Assembly: GCA_964480425.1 (NCBI GenBank)
Contig: CAYZPY010000081.1
Location: forward strand, 1-11,224
Reading direction: 5' to 3'
Origin: CAYYMD01 sp964480425
GTDB taxonomy: Bacteria > Planctomycetota > Phycisphaerae > SM23-33
Length of the DNA stretch: 11,224 bases
Within the stretch, counting starts at the first letter, position 1; every line of letters starts with the position of its first letter. Below, in pieces: positions 6,651 to 11,224 of the stretch. The notes beneath the pieces are model-generated. The model made no database searches. It was not told the origin of the DNA and saw only the letters and a list, made by a program, of their open reading frames with translations. The position numbers were made by a program, and so were the translations under genes.

Positions 6651-8219
6651 ATGGTGTTCAACCAGGATACAGACACGTCCGCCCGGATGATCGCGGTTGC
6701 AACAGTGCTTCTTATGTTGGTGCCGCTGGCCTTGTCCGCGGGGGATGAACCCGTCGTGCCGATTCCCGAGTCGGCGCTTAAGGCCATCGACGCCGGTCAG
6801 TGGGACCAGGCCGAAAAGTCGCTAGGGCCCGCACTGAAGGCGGGCAATCCCGACGCCGAGTTCTGCGCCGGCGTCATCAAGTTCCACAAGGGCAACACCC
6901 ACGACGCAGCGCCCTATTTCGAACGCGCATTGAAAGCCCGCCCCTATGACTCCGCCGCAGCAAAAATGCTCGGACAGTGCGTAGCCAATTGCGGGGGCAA
7001 TTATAAGTCCCGCCTGCCGCAGTGGGCAGACTCGCTGGAGGAACTGCGACCGTACGACGCCGACGCCGTCCATGCCGTAGGCAGGGCCTGGATCAACAAG
7101 TACTTCTGGAAAATAGAAGAAGGCGGCGTTATCTACGGAAAAAATCCGGACGTGGAACTCCGCAAGGCCACGGACCGCTTCCGCCTGGCCGGAAAACTCC
7201 AAACCGCCCGACGCGACAACGACCACTGGCTCGCTTTTCTGTATTACCGCAGCGGGCGTTACGAAGACGCCCTGAAGCACGCCGAACGCTACACCGCAAG
7301 CGGACCTGCCGGTTACGACACGTATATCATCATTGGCGGGTGCCTCACAAACCTCCGGCGACACGAGGAGGCGGACCTGGCATTCGCCCAGGCCCGGCGG
7401 CTTGCGCCGGGCAAGGTCGGCGTAGTGGAGTACGAACGCGGAAAGGCGCTTTTCGCTGCGGGCAAATACAACGAGGCGGTCCGGGCCTTCCGCCTGGTGC
7501 TGCAAAACAACAAGGCGCAGTTCAACGTGCGCCACAGGCTCGCACTGGCGGCATTCTGCGGGCGGGACGTGCGCCTGGGACTGTGGGGATTCGTCGAAAG
7601 CCGCAACGTGGACGACCGAACGGACTCGATCTACTTCATCGGGCGCTGCGCATACGCAGTAGGCAGGTACGACCTTGCCGAGCAACACATACAGGCGGCA
7701 ATCGACAAACTTATGGCGAAGTACAAATCATGGGGCAGCGACCAAAGGGAGCCCACCGAATGGACGCACTATCTCGGGCGGGCACAATGGGGACAAGGAA
7801 AATACGACGAGGCCTTGAAGAATCTTCAGTCCGCTTTCGAACGCCGGCCCGGTAGACCGCTCTACGCCAGGTGGCTGCTGGAGGCGTGGCTCGCTTACAA
7901 CAACCTGCACAAGGCGATTGTCGTCTGTCAGCGTTTCGGCAACGCCGGACACACAGACGACGCCATAGAAACCATCCGGGCCATTCTTACCAAGTGGGCC
8001 GAAGCCGCGCATAGAAGACATGCTCGCCAAGCGAGGCAGGCCGCACATATACGTGGCGTACGACGCCCTGGCGGACCTCTACGAAAACAAGGGCTACTAC
8101 CGCACCGCCGCGAAATACTTCGAACTGGGAAGGCGCACAAAAGGACCGATGGTTCGGGTCAATGCCTGCTGGACCCTGCTTCAAGCCGGACGAATCGAAG
8201 ACGCCCGCTACGGCTTTGA
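6651..8219 (+). CDS. Exported TPR protein, N-terminal part of a frameshifted TPR-PDZ gene
   Basis: From the ATG at 6651 the protein begins with a signal peptide: hydrophobic residues 14-29 and a likely cleavage after LSA (28-30). TPR units follow, for example 'AIDAGQWDQAEKSLGPALKAG', 'GNTHDAAPYFERALKARPYD', 'SGRYEDALKHAERYTAS' and 'GKYNEAVRAFRLVLQNN', continuing to about base 7990 (TIRAILTKWAE). After that the same frame yields an Arg/His/Gln-rich stretch typical of out-of-frame reading and stops at 8217-8219. The TPR reading resumes in the next frame (8020-8742). Removing one base near 8000-8020 would join both into one 696-residue protein. This is either a genuine mutation or an assembly or sequencing error. 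The function is probably a periplasmic protein-protein scaffold. Roughly the last 70 residues of this frame should be disregarded. Confidence 0.7.
   Translation: MVFNQDTDTSARMIAVATVLLMLVPLALSAGDEPVVPIPESALKAIDAGQWDQAEKSLGPALKAGNPDAEFCAGVIKFHKGNTHDAAPYFERALKARPYDSAAAKMLGQCVANCGGNYKSRLPQWADSLEELRPYDADAVHAVGRAWINKYFWKIEEGGVIYGKNPDVELRKATDRFRLAGKLQTARRDNDHWLAFLYYRSGRYEDALKHAERYTASGPAGYDTYIIIGGCLTNLRRHEEADLAFAQARRLAPGKVGVVEYERGKALFAAGKYNEAVRAFRLVLQNNKAQFNVRHRLALAAFCGRDVRLGLWGFVESRNVDDRTDSIYFIGRCAYAVGRYDLAEQHIQAAIDKLMAKYKSWGSDQREPTEWTHYLGRAQWGQGKYDEALKNLQSAFERRPGRPLYARWLLEAWLAYNNLHKAIVVCQRFGNAGHTDDAIETIRAILTKWAEAAHRRHARQARQAAHIRGVRRPGGPLRKQGLLPHRREILRTGKAHKRTDGSGQCLLDPASSRTNRRRPLRL
7969..8219 (+). 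other. Frameshift interval in the TPR-PDZ gene
   Basis: The downstream frame is closed by TAG at 7966-7968 and the upstream frame by the stop at 8217-8219, so the switch must lie between them. Protein quality puts it near 8000-8020: the upstream frame reads well to ...TKWAE (8003) and the downstream frame reads well from IEDMLAKRGRPHIYVAYDAL (from 8011). One surplus base, such as around 8004-8010, explains it. No slippery sequence or stimulatory structure is evident. Confidence 0.75.
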
Positions 8220-8742
8220 AGACTATGTGCGTCGCAATAAGAAGGCCGTGAACAAAGACTACGGCCGTTACGGACTCGGCTGCGCGCTGATGATGCTCAA
8301 GCGCTGGGACAAGGCGGCAGAGACGTTCTCCGCCGTGAAAAAACAGAGCATGGTGCCGAGTTGTGAGTCGGGACTCGTGTTGTGCGCCATGCACACCGGC
8401 GGAAGGTCCGCTGCGCCGGCGAATCCGTACACGCTTCTGGGCCTGGTCCAGAACAGCCGCAGAGGCGCCGGACGCGGAGAGCGGCTGCTCTACGTCCTTC
8501 CCGGTGGCGTACTGGACGGCGCGAGCCCGCCACTGCAGCCTAAGGACATAATCGTCCGTATCGGTCAATACCCGCTCGGAACGCTTGAGCAGACTGAAGC
8601 CCTGTTAAAAAGTCCCATCCCGAATAAGACCGTCGAGGCGCTGGTTATCCGCGGAAAGCACCGATTCACCGTCAAGTTGGACTACCCCGCAATCACCGCC
8701 AAAGTGCCGGCATTCGGGCCGGCAACCAGGGAGGCCGAGTGA
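8020..8742 (+). CDS. TPR plus PDZ domain, C-terminal part of the frameshifted gene
   Basis: 240 residues if started at the ATG at 8020, but this Met has no usable ribosome binding site (only AGAAG two bases away), so it is most likely a continuation of the preceding TPR protein. Residues 10-110 are TPR-like helices (YVAYDALADLYENKGYYRTA; YGLGCALMMLKRWDKAAETF). Residues about 138-223 are a PDZ domain: LLYVLPGGVLDGASPPLQPKD, then DIIVRIGQYPLGTLEQTEALL and VEALVIRGKHRFTVKLDYP, matching the 'LQPGDVI..I.G..V.....L...L......V.L.V.R.G' pattern. No protease domain accompanies the PDZ, so it probably binds peptides or partners in the periplasm. The stop overlaps the start of the next gene (TGATG), pointing to one operon. 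If 8020 is a true start, the product would lack a signal peptide. Confidence 0.7.
   Translation: MLAKRGRPHIYVAYDALADLYENKGYYRTAAKYFELGRRTKGPMVRVNACWTLLQAGRIEDARYGFEDYVRRNKKAVNKDYGRYGLGCALMMLKRWDKAAETFSAVKKQSMVPSCESGLVLCAMHTGGRSAAPANPYTLLGLVQNSRRGAGRGERLLYVLPGGVLDGASPPLQPKDIIVRIGQYPLGTLEQTEALLKSPIPNKTVEALVIRGKHRFTVKLDYPAITAKVPAFGPATREAE
8728..8734 (+). promoter_or_regulatory. Shine-Dalgarno for the coiled-coil protein
   Basis: AGGGAGG lies seven bases before the ATG at 8742 and only four before the in-frame GTG at 8739, so the ATG is preferred. It sits inside the end of the PDZ gene. Confidence 0.7.
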
Positions 8743-10031
8743 TGAAACGCGGCGCATTGATTCTCCTGATTGTTCTGGCCTCGTGTGCGGTTGTGCGCGG
8801 CGTGGACAAAGAAAACGGCGAGGGCGGCATTCTCGGGGCCCTTCGGGGCGCACCCGATCACCAAGACGACGACACATCGCCGGGAACGGGTAAACCCGGA
8901 CGGGCAAAATCCGAAACGTCGGATGCGCCGGTGGACGTGCCAACCGGCGGTACACTTCGTGACGAAATTGCACGCCTGGAAAAACAGATCGCCGAAATGG
9001 AAAAGGTCACCCCGGCCAACGTCGAGCACGTGGACAGTCTCGCCGAGGCCGAAAAACACATCAGCCGGCTGCAACAGAACCTCGACGAGACGCGCAAAGA
9101 CCTGACCGCACTGGACAGGGCGGATACTGCCCGCCTGGCCCAGCGCAAGCAGCAGTTCGACCGCAAATGGTCCGATCACGCCGACACCATCAAGGCCGGA
9201 AAAGTCCCAGAAGACGCCGATCCGATGGAATGGGCCCGTCTCTGCGACGAATACTTCCGCCAAAAGGCGGACGTTGAGGCGTATTTTGCCGCCTCAGGTG
9301 AGCGTCTCAAACGCATGATGGCCGCCCGCACCGCACCACTGGAAAAAGCCCTCAAAGAAGCGAGCAAACATGCCGAACTCCTGCGACGGATGCAGAAAGA
9401 CTTCTCACCGGGGCAGCGGAAGTTCATGGCCAGGATGATGGGCTGGAAACTCCACAAGGCAGAACTTATTGCCGCAAGGCATAAACTTAGAAATCTGCGG
9501 AAACTGCTCGCGGACCTCGAGGGCGCCAGCGAGGCGCGGGACGACCCCATCGAACAGGAGACCGTGGAAAAGAGCGGATACCTCCTTGCCGATGCCTTGC
9601 GCATGCTGGTGCTCAGAGAGATGCAACTGTCCGATGCGACGCGTTTCCCGTCCGAAGTCGACCTGGACGGGGGCCTGCCGCTTTCCGACTGGCAGCGCAT
9701 CCTGGAACAACCTGCCCGGCAGAAGGCCAAGGTCAAATGGGTCGCCGAGCAACTCCGTCTGGCCCACGAAGAATATCGACACGCAGAGGCACGCGTAAAG
9801 GCCGGGGACCAGGCCTTTTTGAACCGCATGCGCGCACAGGGCGCATCGCAGGACTACATCCGGCGCAAGCAGGCCGAACTTCGGCAAACGCGACCAAAAC
9901 GCATAAGCGATCGCAAATCCGCCGCCCAAGGCGACATCGCCCTATATAAGAAAATGCTGAAAGAGGAAACGGCAGAACTTACCGGGATGTCAAAACCCCG
10001 CACACAACCGGCCGAAACGGGCGGCGATTAG
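8742..10031 (+). CDS. Exported coiled-coil protein, probable lipoprotein, unknown function
   Basis: A 429-residue protein. The start is basic (MKR) followed by a short hydrophobic stretch, then LASC at 12-15, which matches a lipobox with Cys15 as the lipidated residue. A type I signal peptide cleaved a few residues later is the alternative. Residues 24-70 are a polar, Gly/Asp/Pro-rich linker. From about 71 on, the sequence is almost entirely charged helix with heptad-like spacing (IARLEKQIAEMEK 76-88; AEAEKHISRLQQNLDETRKDL 101-121), and more helices continue to the C-terminus. No catalytic motif is visible. The ATG overlaps the TGA of the TPR-PDZ gene, so the two are translationally coupled and their products likely act together in the envelope. 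The family is not recognised. Confidence 0.75.
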   Translation: MKRGALILLIVLASCAVVRGVDKENGEGGILGALRGAPDHQDDDTSPGTGKPGRAKSETSDAPVDVPTGGTLRDEIARLEKQIAEMEKVTPANVEHVDSLAEAEKHISRLQQNLDETRKDLTALDRADTARLAQRKQQFDRKWSDHADTIKAGKVPEDADPMEWARLCDEYFRQKADVEAYFAASGERLKRMMAARTAPLEKALKEASKHAELLRRMQKDFSPGQRKFMARMMGWKLHKAELIAARHKLRNLRKLLADLEGASEARDDPIEQETVEKSGYLLADALRMLVLREMQLSDATRFPSEVDLDGGLPLSDWQRILEQPARQKAKVKWVAEQLRLAHEEYRHAEARVKAGDQAFLNRMRAQGASQDYIRRKQAELRQTRPKRISDRKSAAQGDIALYKKMLKEETAELTGMSKPRTQPAETGGD

Positions 10032-10115
10032 GACGTGATATCACGCGCTGTGCGGCGGCGGAAAAACCGCCTCGAAAACCTGTATTATCGACGCCTATAT
10101 TTTGGAGGCCTCAAC
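10032..10115 (+). promoter_or_regulatory. Short spacer with palindrome and weak hairpin
   Basis: A perfect 12-base palindrome CGTGATATCACG lies at 10034-10045, three bases after the upstream stop. A hairpin GGCGG-A5-CCGCC follows at 10057-10071 without a T-tract, so it is a poor terminator. TATTAT (10083-10088) is a possible -10 with no good -35. Whether the beta-helix gene has its own promoter or continues the operon is open. Confidence 0.3.
10104..10108 (+). promoter_or_regulatory. Shine-Dalgarno for the beta-helix protein
   Basis: GGAGG lies seven bases before the ATG at 10116, fixing that start. Confidence 0.75.
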
Positions 10116-11224
10116 ATGCGACGCATACTTGTCACGTGCACAATCTTGACGCTGCTTGTGCCGGCGGCGTCCGCCGCCGATTTTTACGTCGACCCTGAAA
10201 ACGGCAAGGCGGACAACGACGGAAGCAAGGACCGGCCTTGGAAAAGTCTACAGAAGGTCTTCGACTCCGGGCTGGTCCGCAGCCGCAAGTGGGAATCCCT
10301 GCCCTACAAAAAGCATAAGCGCCTGGTCGCCCGCAATTCCAACGCCGCGGTCAGGGCGGGCGACACCATCTGGCTGATGTCCGGCTATTACGGCGACCTG
10401 GAAATCGACGGGTACTACAACACGGGCTATATAACCATCGCCGCCGCCGAGGGGCAAAAACCCCGCTTCCGCACGGTGCTGGTGCGGTCGAGTTCGCACT
10501 GGGTGCTTCGCGGCCTGCACGTCAGCCCCGCATTCGGACAGGGCAAAAAGCCGCGCACGATGGTGGAACTGGCCTCGCACGGCTGGCGCGGGCCGATTCA
10601 CCACGTCACGCTCGAGGACTGCACGATACGCTCTGCCGACGACGCCTCGGCGTGGTCAAAAAACGACTGGAACAATCGCTCCTGCAACGGCATCAGCGCC
10701 GACGGCCTGCACATGATTATCCGAGGCAACCATCTTAAGAACGTGAACTTCGGCATATCGGTGGGCGCGTCGCACTCGCTTGTGGAGCGGAACGTCGTGG
10801 AGAACTTCGCCGGCGACGGGCTAAGGGGCCTGGGCGACTATACCACATTCCAGTACAACGTCGTGAAGAACTGCTACGACGTGAACAAGAACCACGACGA
10901 CGGATTCCAGAGCTGGACCAAAGGGCGCAAGGGCGTGGGGACCGGAAAGGTCGTGGACATCGTGCTGCGCGGAAACACCATCATCAACTACTCAGACCCC
11001 CGCCAGCAACACCGGGGCACGCTCCAGGGCATCGGGTGCTTCGACGGAATGTTCGTAGACTGGGTGGTGGAAAACAACGTGGTGATTACGGACCACTGGC
11101 ACGGGATAACGCTGCTTGGCGCGACCGGCTGCCGCATCGTCAACAATACCGTCATGGACCTCAACGACGACCGCCCCGGGCCGCCGTGGATTATGATCGG
11201 CAAGCACAAAGAAGGCGCGGCCCC
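10116..11224 (+). CDS. Secreted right-handed parallel beta-helix protein (3' partial)
   Basis: 369 residues are visible and the frame is still open at the window edge. The protein has a basic start (MRR), a hydrophobic core (4-17) and a probable signal cleavage after ASA (18-20). The mature end (ADFYVDPENGKADNDGSKDR, then PWKSLQ) is the typical opening of secreted beta-helix proteins ('FYV-x-P-x-G-x-D-x-N-x-G-S-x-x-x-P-W-x-x-L'). From about residue 100 the sequence shows successive rungs with Asn-rich turns: VLRGLHVS, VTLEDCTIRS, MIIRGNHLKN, SLVERNVVENF, TFQYNVVKNC, IVLRGNTIIN, WVVENNVVIT and CRIVNNTVMD. An N-H-D-D-G segment lies at 259-263. This fold covers pectate lyases, other polysaccharide lyases and adhesins, so the substrate is unknown and any catalytic role uncertain. 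It lies 84 bp after the coiled-coil lipoprotein on the same strand. Confidence 0.85.
   Translation, partial: MRRILVTCTILTLLVPAASAADFYVDPENGKADNDGSKDRPWKSLQKVFDSGLVRSRKWESLPYKKHKRLVARNSNAAVRAGDTIWLMSGYYGDLEIDGYYNTGYITIAAAEGQKPRFRTVLVRSSSHWVLRGLHVSPAFGQGKKPRTMVELASHGWRGPIHHVTLEDCTIRSADDASAWSKNDWNNRSCNGISADGLHMIIRGNHLKNVNFGISVGASHSLVERNVVENFAGDGLRGLGDYTTFQYNVVKNCYDVNKNHDDGFQSWTKGRKGVGTGKVVDIVLRGNTIINYSDPRQQHRGTLQGIGCFDGMFVDWVVENNVVITDHWHGITLLGATGCRIVNNTVMDLNDDRPGPPWIMIGKHKEGAA

Noticed and set aside
10057..10071. Hairpin GGCGG-A5-CCGCC as a rho-independent terminator
   Set aside because: The stem is only five base pairs and no T-tract follows.
1..11224. CRISPR arrays, tRNA or rRNA genes, insertion sequences, attachment sites
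   Set aside because: No regularly spaced repeats, cloverleaf-like segments, transposase motifs or flanking terminal repeats were seen on reading both strands.

Overview
The window is GC-rich, bacterial and densely coding, with no RNA gene, CRISPR array or insertion sequence that I can see. The gene content suggests an uncultured Planctomycetes-like (Phycisphaerae-type) or similar Gram-negative bacterium. The clues are an ABC-2 permease with a very large extracytoplasmic insertion, large TPR proteins with signal peptides, a TPR-PDZ fusion, and a secreted parallel beta-helix protein. This lineage call comes from gene style, not from a marker gene.

Region 1 (1-3953, + strand) is a probable exporter operon. 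It holds the C-terminal tail of an upstream protein (possibly the ABC ATPase), a six-helix ABC-2 type permease coupled to it by a TAATG stop/start overlap, and a membrane-anchored TPR-like protein 45 bp later. The permease and the TPR-like protein each have a good Shine-Dalgarno sequence.

Region 2 (3954-6407) has a Major Facilitator Superfamily transporter (+), preceded by a short AT-rich spacer. It is convergent with a minus-strand pair: a 61-residue Cys-containing protein ending in a CQLGCF-type motif, followed by fdhD. FdhD is the sulfurtransferase that activates formate dehydrogenase. The MFS and fdhD stop codons abut with no bases between them. No formate dehydrogenase structural gene is in the window.

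Region 3 (6408-6650) is a divergent regulatory region. It contains a good sigma70-type promoter for the minus-strand pair, two adjacent perfect inverted repeats, and a TATAAT box facing the plus-strand genes.

Region 4 (6651-11224, + strand) is an envelope or secreted-protein cluster. First comes a TPR protein with a C-terminal PDZ domain, split here by a one-base frameshift near 8000-8020. Next is a coiled-coil probable lipoprotein overlapping it by TGATG. Last, after 84 bp, is a secreted right-handed beta-helix protein that runs off the window.

The most interesting items are the small CQLGCF protein next to a FdhD with only one of the two usual loop cysteines, the palindromic divergent control region, the TPR-PDZ frameshift, and the repeated EVI-x-x-L motif in the tail of the first protein. 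I do not see a clear, entirely new defence or biosynthetic system.
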